Assembly: GCF_000714935.1 (NCBI RefSeq)
Contig: NZ_JMIR01000031.1
Coordinates: 1-64,000, forward strand
Direction: 5' to 3'
Length of the DNA stretch: 64,000 nt
Origin: Tumebacillus flagellatus
GTDB lineage: Bacteria > Bacillota > Bacilli > Tumebacillales > Tumebacillaceae
In this document: positions 9,170-17,711 of the stretch, one piece after another
How positions within the stretch are numbered: position 1 is the first letter of the stretch
Layout: every line of letters begins with the position of its first letter
Program-made: the position numbers and the translations under genes
The notes under the pieces: model-generated
The model's database searches: none
What the model saw: the letters and a program-made list of their open reading frames with translations, nothing else
What the model was told of the DNA's origin: nothing

Positions 9170-10240
9170 TCAAAGCGGGACGGCGCGGGTGATTTTCCAC
9201 TCGCTCCACTTGTCGGGTTGGTGGGTAAATTCGAAGAGGAGTTTTTTTTCATCGTCGTAGTAGTCGGGGTAGATCCAGTGGTAGAGCACGGCGTGGAGAG
9301 CGGAGTGTTTGACGGTGTCGAGGTGGTGCGCGTAGAAGGGATCGAGTTTGAGTTTGGTGCCGCGCGAGAGGTAGTGTTCGGCGCCGAGTTCGTCTTGGAG
9401 TTCGAGTGCGGTCAGGTAGGCGTCGGCGGTCTCTTCGATGGTGAGCGCTCGTTGGAGGCATTGCTCTTCGCGGCGGACGGGCACGAACTGCGCGGACTCG
9501 CCCGGTTGGCGGGTGTAGCGCAGCAGGTCGGTGACGGAGAGGTAGTCGGACGAGCGGGTACGCTCCATCAGCACATCTCCGCCGCCGATGCGCTTGACGC
9601 CCGTGAATCCGGAAAAAACATCAAGGCTCCCGTCCGGCGATTCCCACAGCATCAATTTCGGTGCCGACAGCGGGTCGAGTTCCTCCGGGTCGGTCCAAAA
9701 CACCAGCACATCCGGGCGTCCGTCCCGGTTGATGTCGGCGAGTTCCACGCGGAGTTTGGGGTCGGGAAACACATCCTCGTACAGAAGTTGTCCGTCCGCC
9801 AAGCGGATGCGGACGTGACCGCTGCGGTTGGTAGCGTACGTTTCCACGGCGTCGAGGCGGGCGTCTTTGTCGAGGTCGATCGATTCGATCTGCACGGGGC
9901 GGGGCAGAGTTTCCAAGTTGCGGTGCGGCGCGTCGAGTTTGGGGTAGCGGAAGTGGAGTTCGATGGTTTTCGGTGCGCGGCGCAGATGCAGGACGCCGTC
10001 CGGTTCAGTGTCGGGCGGCAGCAGTTGACCGTCGCGGATGTGCAAGACGCGGGCGATCGGCAGGGCGAACACGTCGCCGGACGGGTCGGCTTGCAGCGGG
10101 GAGAGTTCCACGAGCAGGTAGAATTCGCCGGAGTCCGGGACGGTGAAAGAGACCGGGCGGGATTCCACGATGCCCAGCCACTTGCCGTTGACCCGCGCAG
10201 AAGCCCCGTAGAGAGAATCGGGGATGATCGTAAATTGCAT
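9170..10240 (-). CDS. Uncharacterised protein with FG-GAP/VCBS-like repeat segments
   Basis: A 356-residue protein that I cannot assign. The middle carries two segments of the FG-GAP/VCBS calcium-loop type: IDLDKDARLDAVETYA near residue 120 and DINRDGRPDVLVFW near residue 168. The N-terminal 100 residues look beta-rich, and a helical C-terminal part contains YHWIYPDYYDDEKK. No signal peptide or membrane segment is seen, so it is probably cytoplasmic despite repeats that are usual in secreted proteins. It stands alone between two terminators, with an ATG start and a strong GGTGA element. Function is unknown. Confidence 0.75.
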   Translation of the reverse strand: MQFTIIPDSLYGASARVNGKWLGIVESRPVSFTVPDSGEFYLLVELSPLQADPSGDVFALPIARVLHIRDGQLLPPDTEPDGVLHLRRAPKTIELHFRYPKLDAPHRNLETLPRPVQIESIDLDKDARLDAVETYATNRSGHVRIRLADGQLLYEDVFPDPKLRVELADINRDGRPDVLVFWTDPEELDPLSAPKLMLWESPDGSLDVFSGFTGVKRIGGGDVLMERTRSSDYLSVTDLLRYTRQPGESAQFVPVRREEQCLQRALTIEETADAYLTALELQDELGAEHYLSRGTKLKLDPFYAHHLDTVKHSALHAVLYHWIYPDYYDDEKKLLFEFTHQPDKWSEWKITRAVPL

Positions 10241-10285
10241 GGGCGTTCACCTCACATGTTCTCTTCAGTGTATGCACGCCAAACA

Positions 10286-10316
10286 AAAAAGCCCAACGCA
10301 ATTCCGCGTTGGGCTT
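10286..10316 (-). terminator. Intrinsic terminator after cobA
   Basis: A 9-10 bp perfect stem (GCCCAACGC/GCGTTGGGC) with a short loop and a six-T tail on the minus strand. It marks the end of the cobalamin gene block. Confidence 0.88.
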
Positions 10317-10332
10317 GATCTAAGTACACAAC

Positions 10333-11082
10333 TCAGAGCGAATCAAACCACTGAATCTTCTCCCGAACTTTCACAACGTCCCCGACCAAAATGATCGAGG
10401 GATTCGCGATCTCCTGTTCGCGGGCGATGTCGACGATGGTGGACAGCGTCCCCACCACCGTGCGCTGTTCGGGCATCGTGCCCCAGTGGATGATCGCAAC
10501 CGGCGTCTCGGCGTCGCGCCCGTGCCGGATCAACTGCTCGCAGATCAGCGGCAGGTTTTTGATCCCCAAGTAAAAAGCAAGAGTGTCGACAGCCGTTGCG
10601 ATTTTGTCCCAGCGGATGCTCGATTGCTCCTTGCCCGGGCATTCGTGTCCCGCCACCACCGCAAACGAAGACGCGACATTGCGCTGCGTCACCGGAATGC
10701 CCGCGTACGCAGGCGCGGCAATCCCCGCCGTCACGCCCGGCACCACTTCAAACGGGATGCCGTGCTCCGCCAGTTCCGCCGCTTCCTCACCCCCGCGTCC
10801 GAAAACGAACGGATCGCCGCCCTTGAGGCGCGTGACGATCTTGCCTTCGAGCGCCTTCTGCACGAGCAGAGCGTTGATCTCCGCTTGCGGGAGGGAGTGA
10901 CGGTCGGGCAGTTTGCCGACGTAGAGCAGTTCTGCGTCGGGTCTTGCGTATTCTAACAGCTTCGGATTCGCCAAACGGTCGTAGGCGATCACGTCTGCTT
11001 CTCGGATGCATTCCACTCCGCGCACGGTGATCAGTTTCGGGTCACCGGGCCCGGCGCCTACCAAGTAGACTTTTCCTACCAT
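10333..11082 (-). CDS. cobA: Uroporphyrinogen-III C-methyltransferase
   Basis: A 249-residue AdoMet-dependent tetrapyrrole methylase that adds two methyl groups to uroporphyrinogen III, giving precorrin-2, the branch point to B12 and siroheme. The N-terminal VYLVGAGPGDPKLITVRG is the AdoMet-binding family signature. RLKGGDPFVFGRGGEE and VVPGVTAGIAAPAYAG are specific to SUMT enzymes. There is no CysG-type dehydrogenase domain, so precorrin-2 oxidation must be encoded elsewhere. The ATG at 11082 has GGAGAGG upstream. It lies 23 bp downstream of cbiB, apparently in the same transcript, and ends at a strong terminator. Confidence 0.95.
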   Translation of the reverse strand: MVGKVYLVGAGPGDPKLITVRGVECIREADVIAYDRLANPKLLEYARPDAELLYVGKLPDRHSLPQAEINALLVQKALEGKIVTRLKGGDPFVFGRGGEEAAELAEHGIPFEVVPGVTAGIAAPAYAGIPVTQRNVASSFAVVAGHECPGKEQSSIRWDKIATAVDTLAFYLGIKNLPLICEQLIRHGRDAETPVAIIHWGTMPEQRTVVGTLSTIVDIAREQEIANPSIILVGDVVKVREKIQWFDSL

Positions 11083-11105
11083 GAGAGTTCCTCTCCTTCT
11101 ATCCA

Positions 11106-12146
11106 TCAAGTCATCGTTTCGAGAAACCAAAGGAGTGCCTGCGCCGCAGTCATTGCGAGCAGGTACAGCGCGGTCGTGAGGTAGAGCAGACGGATCGTCT
11201 GCAAGATATGCCGCGGCGCGGTGTCAACTCCCCGATCGCCCATGTGCGCGCGAAACGAGGGAACGCCTCCGTAGGAATTGTTTCCTCCCAATTGGATGTT
11301 CAGTGCCCCCGCGACCGCCGCTTCCGCAATCCCGCTGTTCGGGCTCGGATGCTTCGCGGAGTCGCGCAACGCAATAATCCAAGTATTCCTACCATTATAC
11401 TTCAATATAGTAGAGGAGGCAACGAGAAACGGCAGGGTCAGCCTGGCCGGAACCCAATTGGCAAAATCGTCGAGGCGGGCGGAGGCCCAGCCGAGATGCA
11501 GGTATTTTTCGTTTTTGTAGCCGATCATCGAGTCGAGCGTGTTGACGGCGCGGTACGCCATCGCCAGCGGCGCCCCGCCGAGGCAAGCGAAGAAAAGCGG
11601 CGACGTCACGGCGTCCACGATGTTCTCCGCAACCGTCTCGATCCCGCCGCGCGAAATTTCGCCGCAGTCGAGATGTTCGGTGTCGCGTCCGACGATCCAG
11701 GAGAGGCGTTGTCTCGCCAGCGGCAAGTCGCCGGCTTTCAATGCCTCGTACACGCCGCGTCCCGCTTGGGCGAGTCCCTTGGTGGCGATCGTCGTGGAGA
11801 TGAGCCAGATTTCCAAAGCGTAGGAAAGCCACTTGGAGAGCAGGGACGCGAGATGGAGCAGCTCGTACGTGACGAAATAAGTGCCGCCGACGATCAAGAG
11901 CGGAAAGAGACAGCCCTTGAGACGCGCCGTGCGTTTGCTGTCGGAAGCGCGGCGCAGCAAGCGGTCGAGCCGAGTGACAAACTTGCCGATGATCACCACC
12001 GGATGCGGCAGCCATCGCGGGTCGCCCACGAACAGGTCGACGAGGTACGCGAGCGGCAGGATCAGAGCGATCGAAAGCGCGTGAGAAAAAAAGAATCCAT
12101 TCACAAAAGGGACTCCCCATTCAGGGAAAAACGCACTTCCAATCAT
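11106..12146 (-). CDS. cbiB: Adenosylcobinamide-phosphate synthase CbiB
   Basis: A 346-residue membrane protein that attaches aminopropanol phosphate to adenosylcobyric acid. LAYLVDLFVGDPRWLPHPVV near residue 33 and the later SPNSGIAEAAVAGAL and GRGVDTA-like segments are family signatures, with about five hydrophobic stretches. Its substrate comes from CobQ and CobD, both encoded in the preceding operon. The start ATG has AGGGGG upstream. A hairpin between cbiZ and cbiB suggests that cbiB-cobA may form a separate or partly attenuated transcript. It is called cobD in some naming schemes; cbiB is used here because cobD is given to the decarboxylase. Confidence 0.94.
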   Translation of the reverse strand: MIGSAFFPEWGVPFVNGFFFSHALSIALILPLAYLVDLFVGDPRWLPHPVVIIGKFVTRLDRLLRRASDSKRTARLKGCLFPLLIVGGTYFVTYELLHLASLLSKWLSYALEIWLISTTIATKGLAQAGRGVYEALKAGDLPLARQRLSWIVGRDTEHLDCGEISRGGIETVAENIVDAVTSPLFFACLGGAPLAMAYRAVNTLDSMIGYKNEKYLHLGWASARLDDFANWVPARLTLPFLVASSTILKYNGRNTWIIALRDSAKHPSPNSGIAEAAVAGALNIQLGGNNSYGGVPSFRAHMGDRGVDTAPRHILQTIRLLYLTTALYLLAMTAAQALLWFLETMT

Positions 12147-12181
12147 ACGAGAACCCCCTGAGCAAAAAGTCTACCTCGTTC

Positions 12182-12235
12182 AGGAAAACCCGCATTGTCA
12201 TGAGTGACAACGTATCGGAGAAGCGGGTTTTTCCT
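12182..12235. terminator. Compound hairpin between cbiZ and cbiB
   Basis: Outer arms AGGAAAACCCGC and GCGGGTTTTTCCT enclose an inner TTGTCA/TGACAA stem. On the minus strand the outer stem ends in TTTTCCT, a moderate terminator after cbiZ. It would split the large cob operon from cbiB-cobA. Confidence 0.6.
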
Positions 12236-12302
12236 ACCTTTACGCATGTGTCTCTCCCCGTCATTTGCAGAGGCGCATTGGAGCAGGGGATTTTTTTCAG
12301 CC

Positions 12303-12971
12303 TCACGCATCAGGCTCTCCCCCCTCCAACAAGCAGGCTTTCAACGCGTCGTACACGCAGACCGCAAGCGAATTGCCAAGCTCTGTCGCAACGCCGGCGT
12401 ATTGGTGGAGACCCGTGTAAACAGAGTTTTGCGTGGAGGCGAGGATGATCGAATCCGTAGTGGTTCCGGTTGCCGGCTGCCCTTGCGTATCGGTGATGCC
12501 GAGGTCTTGCAACACGGCCGTTTTGGCTTCCGTGATCGTGATCAGCGCGTTCACCAACGCCGCTTCCGTCAAACGCGCATCGAACACCGCGATGATGTTG
12601 ATCGTGCCCGCCCGATAGCCTGGATACGTCTTGCGCTTCACTCCGGCGCGTGCCGCATTGCCAACCCCCGCCGTCACATACACCCGCAACTCAAACTCCT
12701 CGCCTCCTGCAAAACTCTCCACCACTTGCTCCACATCCGCCGCCGTCATCATCGCGACCGTCTCTTCCGGCGGCAAGCCCAAGGTCTCCACCCGCTCCCG
12801 CACATCCCGCCACGGATCGTCGCTCTGATACCCGTGCGGCACCTGCACGTTCAGCAAAAAACGCCTCTCCCCCAACCCTCCGCCATGCAGCGAAGAACTG
12901 AGCGTCAGAAACGGGCGGTCGCCCCGCAACATCAATACGCCTTCCGTTATCGTTCGCTCAATCCAAGACAT
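12303..12971 (-). CDS. cbiZ: Adenosylcobinamide amidohydrolase CbiZ
   Basis: A 222-residue CbiZ, which cuts the aminopropanol side chain from adenosylcobinamide to give adenosylcobyric acid, so that scavenged corrinoids can be rebuilt with the cell's own lower ligand. Diagnostic stretches are HGGGLGERRFLLNVQVPHGY, TAGVGNAARAG, DARLTEAALVNALITITEAK and ATGTTTDS. Its start lies inside the end of cobQ (25-bp overlap), so it belongs to the cob operon. Presence of this salvage enzyme in a full de novo operon suggests that the cell also uses external corrinoids. It ends before a compound hairpin. Confidence 0.92.
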   Translation of the reverse strand: MSWIERTITEGVLMLRGDRPFLTLSSSLHGGGLGERRFLLNVQVPHGYQSDDPWRDVRERVETLGLPPEETVAMMTAADVEQVVESFAGGEEFELRVYVTAGVGNAARAGVKRKTYPGYRAGTINIIAVFDARLTEAALVNALITITEAKTAVLQDLGITDTQGQPATGTTTDSIILASTQNSVYTGLHQYAGVATELGNSLAVCVYDALKACLLEGGEPDA

Positions 12972-14464
12972 GCTGTTCCTCCGATGATCCGGTACATCCG
13001 CTCCACGTCCACATGCCGGCGCAGATGCGCGGCGAGGGCTGCGTAGCTTTTTTCCCGGCGTTCCGATTCGGTTTCGATCTCTCCCGTGAGCGGGGCGAAC
13101 CCTTTTTGCACGCGCAAGGAATTGAGGAAGTCGCGGGTGAACGCGCGGTTTTGGAACAACCCGTGCAAGTACGTGCCGAACACCCGCCCGTCCGCCGACA
13201 CCGCTCCGTCTTCCTCCCCCGATTCAAATTGCAAAAACGCACTCCCCGCTCTCCGCTCCGTTCGCCCGAGATGGATTTCATACCCTTCCACCTCGTGCTC
13301 TTGAAAGGAAGCAGCAAGCAGACGACCGCGGTTGCGAACGGTCTTTTTTTCAGCAAGGAAGGTGGTTTCCAGAGGCAGCAGACCCAAACCTGCAACCTGC
13401 GGGTGCACCGACTCCACGCCGTCGGGATCGTGCAACACATCGCCCAACATCTGAAAACCGCCGCAGATGCCGACGACCGCCGCTTGGCGGGCGAGGATGG
13501 CTTCCGCGAGACCTGTCTGTTGCAGCCAGAGCAGGTCATCGACGGTGTTCTTGCTGCCGGGAAGCAGTATCAAGTCCGGCTTTCCGAGCGCTCGGGCGGA
13601 CGAGACGAAGCGGACGTTGACGCCCGGTTCCTCTTGCAAAGGGGCGACGTCGGTGAAGTTCGAGATGCGCGGGAGCTTGATCACGGCGATGTCGAGGTCG
13701 GCGTCCGCACGGTCGCGCGCTTTGAGACGCAAGGTTTCCAGCGCCAGCGAGTCCTCCGGGTCGATGCCGTGGTCAAAGTGCGGAATCACGCCGAGCACGG
13801 GAATTCCGGTGCGCTCCTCCAACCACTGCAAACCGGAGTCGAGCAGTTCCTTGCGCCCGCGGAATTTGTTGATCAGAAAGCCCTTCACGCGGGCTCTTTC
13901 ATGCGGCTCCAACAGCTCCAGCGTCCCGACCAAGGAAGCAAACACGCCCCCGCGCTCGATGTCCGCCACCAACAGCACCGGACAGTCCAGCATGTCGGCG
14001 ATACGCATGTTGGCGATGTCGCGATCCTTCAAGTTGATTTCGGCGGGGCTGCCCGCGCCTTCGACGACGAGCAAGTCGTATTGCTGTGCGAGGCGGTCGA
14101 TCGACTCTTGGATTTTCGGGATCATCAGCGGCACGTACTCGTTGCGGTAGGAATAGGCGTCGAGGTCCGCAAAGTGCTTGCCGTGCACGATCACTTCGGA
14201 GCTCATCTCCGCTTTGGGCTTGAGCAGAATCGGGTTCATGTCGACCGTCGCTTCCACGCCGCACGCTTCCGCCTGCACGCCTTGCGCCCGCCCGATCTCG
14301 CCGCCGTCGCGGGTGATGTAGGAGTTGAGCGCCATGTTTTGCGATTTGAAAGGAGCGACGCGAACGCCGTCTTCCTGAAAGATGCGGCACAGTCCGGTGC
14401 AGAGCAGCGATTTGCCCGCGTCGGACGAGGTGCCTTGAATCATGAGAGCTCGAAGTTGGGTCAT
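12947..14464 (-). CDS. cobQ: Cobyric acid synthase
   Basis: A 505-residue glutamine-dependent enzyme (CbiP in anaerobic naming) that amidates four side chains of adenosylcobyrinic acid a,c-diamide. The N-terminal dethiobiotin-synthetase-like ATPase starts with MIQGTSSDAGKSLL and contains APFKSQNMALNS. The C-terminal class I glutamine amidotransferase domain has the nucleophile Cys in GICGGFQMLG and the His in GTYLHGLFQN. The ATG at 14464 overlaps the cobC stop (ATGA); a 111-residue upstream extension lies inside cobC and was rejected. Length and motifs are normal. Confidence 0.96.
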   Translation of the reverse strand: MTQLRALMIQGTSSDAGKSLLCTGLCRIFQEDGVRVAPFKSQNMALNSYITRDGGEIGRAQGVQAEACGVEATVDMNPILLKPKAEMSSEVIVHGKHFADLDAYSYRNEYVPLMIPKIQESIDRLAQQYDLLVVEGAGSPAEINLKDRDIANMRIADMLDCPVLLVADIERGGVFASLVGTLELLEPHERARVKGFLINKFRGRKELLDSGLQWLEERTGIPVLGVIPHFDHGIDPEDSLALETLRLKARDRADADLDIAVIKLPRISNFTDVAPLQEEPGVNVRFVSSARALGKPDLILLPGSKNTVDDLLWLQQTGLAEAILARQAAVVGICGGFQMLGDVLHDPDGVESVHPQVAGLGLLPLETTFLAEKKTVRNRGRLLAASFQEHEVEGYEIHLGRTERRAGSAFLQFESGEEDGAVSADGRVFGTYLHGLFQNRAFTRDFLNSLRVQKGFAPLTGEIETESERREKSYAALAAHLRRHVDVERMYRIIGGTACLGLSER

Positions 14465-15057
14465 GGGGCTGTGATATCTCCTTTCATGAGCTGCCAACCC
14501 GCATCTGTGCGGCGGACATGCAGAAAACCTCCGGGCGGGAGGTGCAGAGCCGAGAATCGGGCGGGGTCTTGCAAGACGTACTTCGCATACCAATATCGGA
14601 TCGGGCCGCCGTGGGAGACGACGAGCCGAGTTGTTTTTTTCGTCTGGAAAAAAGAATCGTGCCACGCCGTCAGCCGTGCGTCGAGTTCCGTCAAGGTTTC
14701 GCCGCCCGGCGGGGCGACCGTCCACGGGTCGTCGTACCAGCGCCAGAGGCGGTCGCGGCAGGCGGCTTCGAGTTCCGCGTACGACTTGGCTTCCCAATCG
14801 CCGAAGTGAAGTTCGGCGAGGCGCGGGTCGGGCTGCAACGGGACGTCGCTTGGCAAGAGGAGTTGCGCGGTTTGCGTCGTGCGTGCCGCGGGGCTGTGCG
14901 TTGCCGATGTGACGGAGCGGAGTTGAGGCGCGAGGGTTTCGCGCAAAGCGATGATTTGCTCCCGTCCTCGGTCATTCAGCGGAAGGTCGGTGCGCCCGAT
15001 GTAGAGACGGCGGGCGTTGCCTTCCGTTTCGCCGTGTCGAACGAAGATCAGATCCAT
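14461..15057 (-). CDS. cobC: Alpha-ribazole phosphatase (histidine phosphatase family)
   Basis: A 198-residue histidine phosphatase that removes phosphate from alpha-ribazole 5'-phosphate or adenosylcobalamin phosphate in the last steps of nucleotide loop assembly. The catalytic motif is FVRHGETEGN at residues 5-14. RLAELHFGDWEAKSYAEL is typical of CobC, and the second histidine lies in VVSHGGPIRYW. The sequence alone does not separate CobC from other RHG phosphatases, but the position between cobS (10-bp overlap) and cobQ (ATGA overlap) does. Confidence 0.92.
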   Translation of the reverse strand: MDLIFVRHGETEGNARRLYIGRTDLPLNDRGREQIIALRETLAPQLRSVTSATHSPAARTTQTAQLLLPSDVPLQPDPRLAELHFGDWEAKSYAELEAACRDRLWRWYDDPWTVAPPGGETLTELDARLTAWHDSFFQTKKTTRLVVSHGGPIRYWYAKYVLQDPARFSALHLPPGGFLHVRRTDAGWQLMKGDITAP

Positions 15058-15788
15058 TGGAGGTTCCTCGCGACCACGACGGAGAGCAGCACGACCGCTT
15101 CCGTCACTTCACAGAGAGCGCCGTACACGTCGCCCGTCAGCCCACCGATTTTGCGGAGCGACGAACGGATGAGGAGTGTGCAGGCGACGGCGGACAGGAC
15201 GAGGGTGAAGATTCCGAGGACTCTTCCGACAAACAAACACACCAGCAGGAAGAAGAAAAAAACAACCCATCCCTCAACCCGCGCGTCCTTGCGCAAACTC
15301 TGTGCCAGCCCTTCCTCGCGGGCGTAGGGAAACCCGTACAGCGCGGCGGTCATCGCCATCCGTCCAAGCACGGGGGCGGCGGCCAGCGCGATGATTTGAG
15401 ACGACCCTTGCAGGGAAAAAAGCGCCGCCGCCTTGGTGCCGAGCAGCAAAATGGCGGCGAGCACGCCCATGCCGCCGACGCGGGAGTCTTTCATGATCTC
15501 CAAGATGCGCTCCTTGCTGCGGTAACTGCCGAATCCGTCCGCCGTGTCCATCAGCCCGTCGAGATGCAGGCCGCCTGTGAGGAAGACCCAGAGGGTCAAA
15601 AGCAAAATCGCAGTCACGGCGGGCGGGGTGAGAAATTCGAGCGCGTACCCGACGAGTGCGAGCAACGCGCCGAGAAGGACGCCGACCACTGGATACCACG
15701 GCGGACTCTTGCTCCAAGCGTCGGGGTTCAAGTTGCGCGGCACAGGCAGACGCGTTAAAAAACCAAGTGCGTGGAAAAAAGAACTCAT
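15048..15788 (-). CDS. cobS: Adenosylcobinamide-GDP ribazoletransferase (cobalamin synthase)
   Basis: A 246-residue polytopic membrane enzyme that joins GDP-activated adenosylcobinamide to alpha-ribazole (phosphate). LGFLTRLPVPRN at the start, GGLHLDGLMDTADGFG near residue 80 and SRVGGMGVLA near residue 110 are its conserved motifs; the Asp-rich one binds magnesium. Several hydrophobic segments follow. The ATG at 15788 overlaps the cobU stop (ATGA). The 10-bp overlap with cobC shows tight translational coupling. Confidence 0.95.
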   Translation of the reverse strand: MSSFFHALGFLTRLPVPRNLNPDAWSKSPPWYPVVGVLLGALLALVGYALEFLTPPAVTAILLLTLWVFLTGGLHLDGLMDTADGFGSYRSKERILEIMKDSRVGGMGVLAAILLLGTKAAALFSLQGSSQIIALAAAPVLGRMAMTAALYGFPYAREEGLAQSLRKDARVEGWVVFFFFLLVCLFVGRVLGIFTLVLSAVACTLLIRSSLRKIGGLTGDVYGALCEVTEAVVLLSVVVARNLQWI

Positions 15789-16531
15789 AAGTCCGTGCCT
15801 CCTCGTGAGGCAAGGTCGATCTGTGAAAAGCTCTCCTCGAAAGAAAATACCTTCGTATTTGGAGTCCCTTGGGACATCCGCTCCGCACTCCCCGAAAACC
15901 ATTCGTTGCTTTGCTCCTCTATGAGACTCGCATTCTCCGGGTGATGTTCGTTCCTTTTTTCCTCTAGAAACGTCTCTTCCACGTTCGGCAGTTTCAATGG
16001 TCGTCCCGACACAACCAAGTACACGTCCTCCGCCTGTGCCGCGAAGATTTGGTTGACAACGCCCAGCAAGTCTTGGAACGCGCGACCGAGCGGGGTCAGC
16101 GCAACGCCGCCCAGCCCCGTTTCGTTGGTGACGACGGTGGCGGGGACGGAACTCTGCCGCAAGCGGGCGGCGAGTTGCGTAGCTTCATTAAATAGGCGAT
16201 TTCTCGTCCCCTCCGAACGCCACTCCTCTTCCGGCAGTTGGAGCAACACCGTGGAGACCCACGTCGAGAGGTCGTCGATCAGAACGCCTTCCCAAGGCTG
16301 TCCTGCGTCTTGCATCGCTTCCATCAAGGGTTCCGCCAACTCCGCTTGCACTTCCAACAGCCCCCATTGTGCAGGGCGTCTGTCGCGATGCACATCAATC
16401 CGCCGCTCCATCTCTTCGTCCCAAACTTGACCCGTTGCAACATAGAGCACGCGGCGGGAGAGACCTGCGACGCGCTCGGCCCAGGCGCTTTTACCGGAGC
16501 GGACGCCGCCGGTGATCAGGGTGTAGGGCAT
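15785..16531 (-). CDS. cobU: Adenosylcobinamide kinase/guanylyltransferase with C-terminal extension
   Basis: A 248-residue CobU, which phosphorylates adenosylcobinamide and transfers GMP to it. The P-loop ITGGVRSGKSAWAER is at residues 6-20. LIDDLSTWVSTVL and VTNETGLGGVALTPLGRAFQ follow, and the family core ends at VVSGRPLKLP near residue 187. About 60 further residues, charged and low in complexity, extend beyond the usual length of about 180-190. The gene overlaps cobD by 16 bp and cobS by 4 bp. Whether the tail is functional or a run-on after loss of an ancestral stop cannot be told from the sequence. Confidence 0.93.
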   Translation of the reverse strand: MPYTLITGGVRSGKSAWAERVAGLSRRVLYVATGQVWDEEMERRIDVHRDRRPAQWGLLEVQAELAEPLMEAMQDAGQPWEGVLIDDLSTWVSTVLLQLPEEEWRSEGTRNRLFNEATQLAARLRQSSVPATVVTNETGLGGVALTPLGRAFQDLLGVVNQIFAAQAEDVYLVVSGRPLKLPNVEETFLEEKRNEHHPENASLIEEQSNEWFSGSAERMSQGTPNTKVFSFEESFSQIDLASRGGTDL

Positions 16532-17649
16532 GCGGGGCTTCCCTCCTCGATCGCCTGTTGCAAAGCGCGCAACAGACGCAGATTCTCCTCTCGTCCGCGC
16601 ACCGCCACGCGATAGAAGCCAGGCCCTAAGCCCGGATACGCGGCGCAGTTGCGGATGAGCACGCCCAGTCGTCCGACTTCCTCTTGCAAGTTCGGCGTCT
16701 TACAGCGAAACAGCACGAAGTTGACTTCGCCTCCGTATGTCTTCACACCCGGCAGCCGCTCCAACTCTGCTGTCAAAAAAGGACGTTCCTCGCTTAACCA
16801 CTCGACCGTCCGCGCCTCAAACGCCAAGTCCAACACACCGGCAATTCCCGCCGCCTGCGCCAGCGAATTCACGCTCCACGGCGGCAGTTCGCGCTCGATG
16901 CTTGCCGTCAACTCCGGCGCGGCAAACGCAAACCCCAGCCGCAGACCCGGAATCGAGAAAAACTTCGTCATCGAGCGCAGCAACACCACGTTCGGATGTT
17001 GCTCCAACTCTCCCGCCAGCGTCTGTGCTCCCGGCAAGAAGTCCAAAAACGCCTCGTCCACCAGCAAAAAACGATCTCTCGCCCGCAACCGCTCCGCCAT
17101 CTCGCGCAACCACGCGAGCGGCAACAGTCTGCCGTTCGGGTTGTTCGGGTGTCCGACGATCATCACGTCGACACGCCCGCACGCGTCCAACAACGCCTCC
17201 CGCGACGGGAGGAAATCGTCTTCCTCGCGGGCATACACGCCGTACAACTGTGCTCCCGCCACGTCGGCCGCCTCTGCATATTCCGAAAAGCAGGGATGCA
17301 CCACCCCGACCGTCTGCGGTTGCAGCATCCGCAGGATGCCGTAGAGGATTTCAGCGGCACCGTTGCCGACGCTGATCTTCTCTACAGGTTGACGGTAGCG
17401 GCGTGCCAGTGCGGTTTTTAGCTCGCGGGATTTCGCGTCAGGGTACGCGGTGATGCTCGACAAGTTCTCGCGGATCGCTTGCCACACCGACTCCGGCGGC
17501 CCCAGCGGGTTGATGTTGGCGCTGAAGTCCAACAGCTCCGCGCGCGGCACGCCCAAGCGCTGTTCCGCTGTCCAGATGTCGCCGCCGTGTCCGTATCGTT
17601 CGATCAGGTCTACTCGTTCACTGTCGGCGAGCCGTTCCATCGTCTTCAT
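16516..17649 (-). CDS. cobD: Threonine-phosphate decarboxylase CobD
   Basis: A 377-residue PLP-dependent aminotransferase-fold enzyme that decarboxylates L-threonine O-3-phosphate to (R)-1-aminopropan-2-ol phosphate, the linker that CbiB attaches. YGHGGDIWTAEQR and LLDFSANINPLGPP are the CobD N-terminal signature. VGHPNNPNGRLLP binds PLP, and the Schiff-base Lys is in RSMTKFFSIPGLRLGFA. It resembles histidinol-phosphate aminotransferase, but the N-terminal signature and operon position favour CobD. It follows cobO after 62 bp and overlaps cobU. No threonine kinase (PduX) is seen here. Confidence 0.93.
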   Translation of the reverse strand: MKTMERLADSERVDLIERYGHGGDIWTAEQRLGVPRAELLDFSANINPLGPPESVWQAIRENLSSITAYPDAKSRELKTALARRYRQPVEKISVGNGAAEILYGILRMLQPQTVGVVHPCFSEYAEAADVAGAQLYGVYAREEDDFLPSREALLDACGRVDVMIVGHPNNPNGRLLPLAWLREMAERLRARDRFLLVDEAFLDFLPGAQTLAGELEQHPNVVLLRSMTKFFSIPGLRLGFAFAAPELTASIERELPPWSVNSLAQAAGIAGVLDLAFEARTVEWLSEERPFLTAELERLPGVKTYGGEVNFVLFRCKTPNLQEEVGRLGVLIRNCAAYPGLGPGFYRVAVRGREENLRLLRALQQAIEEGSPACPTP

Positions 17650-17711
17650 GAAAAAAATCCTCCTCGCATGGTCATGCAGAAAATTCTACCATTGCAAGTG
17701 CGCACCGTCAT

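Noticed and set aside
13013-14809. 598-codon plus-strand frame opposite cobQ
   Set aside because: cobQ is unambiguous, with catalytic Cys and His; the antisense frame lacks motifs and a ribosome site.
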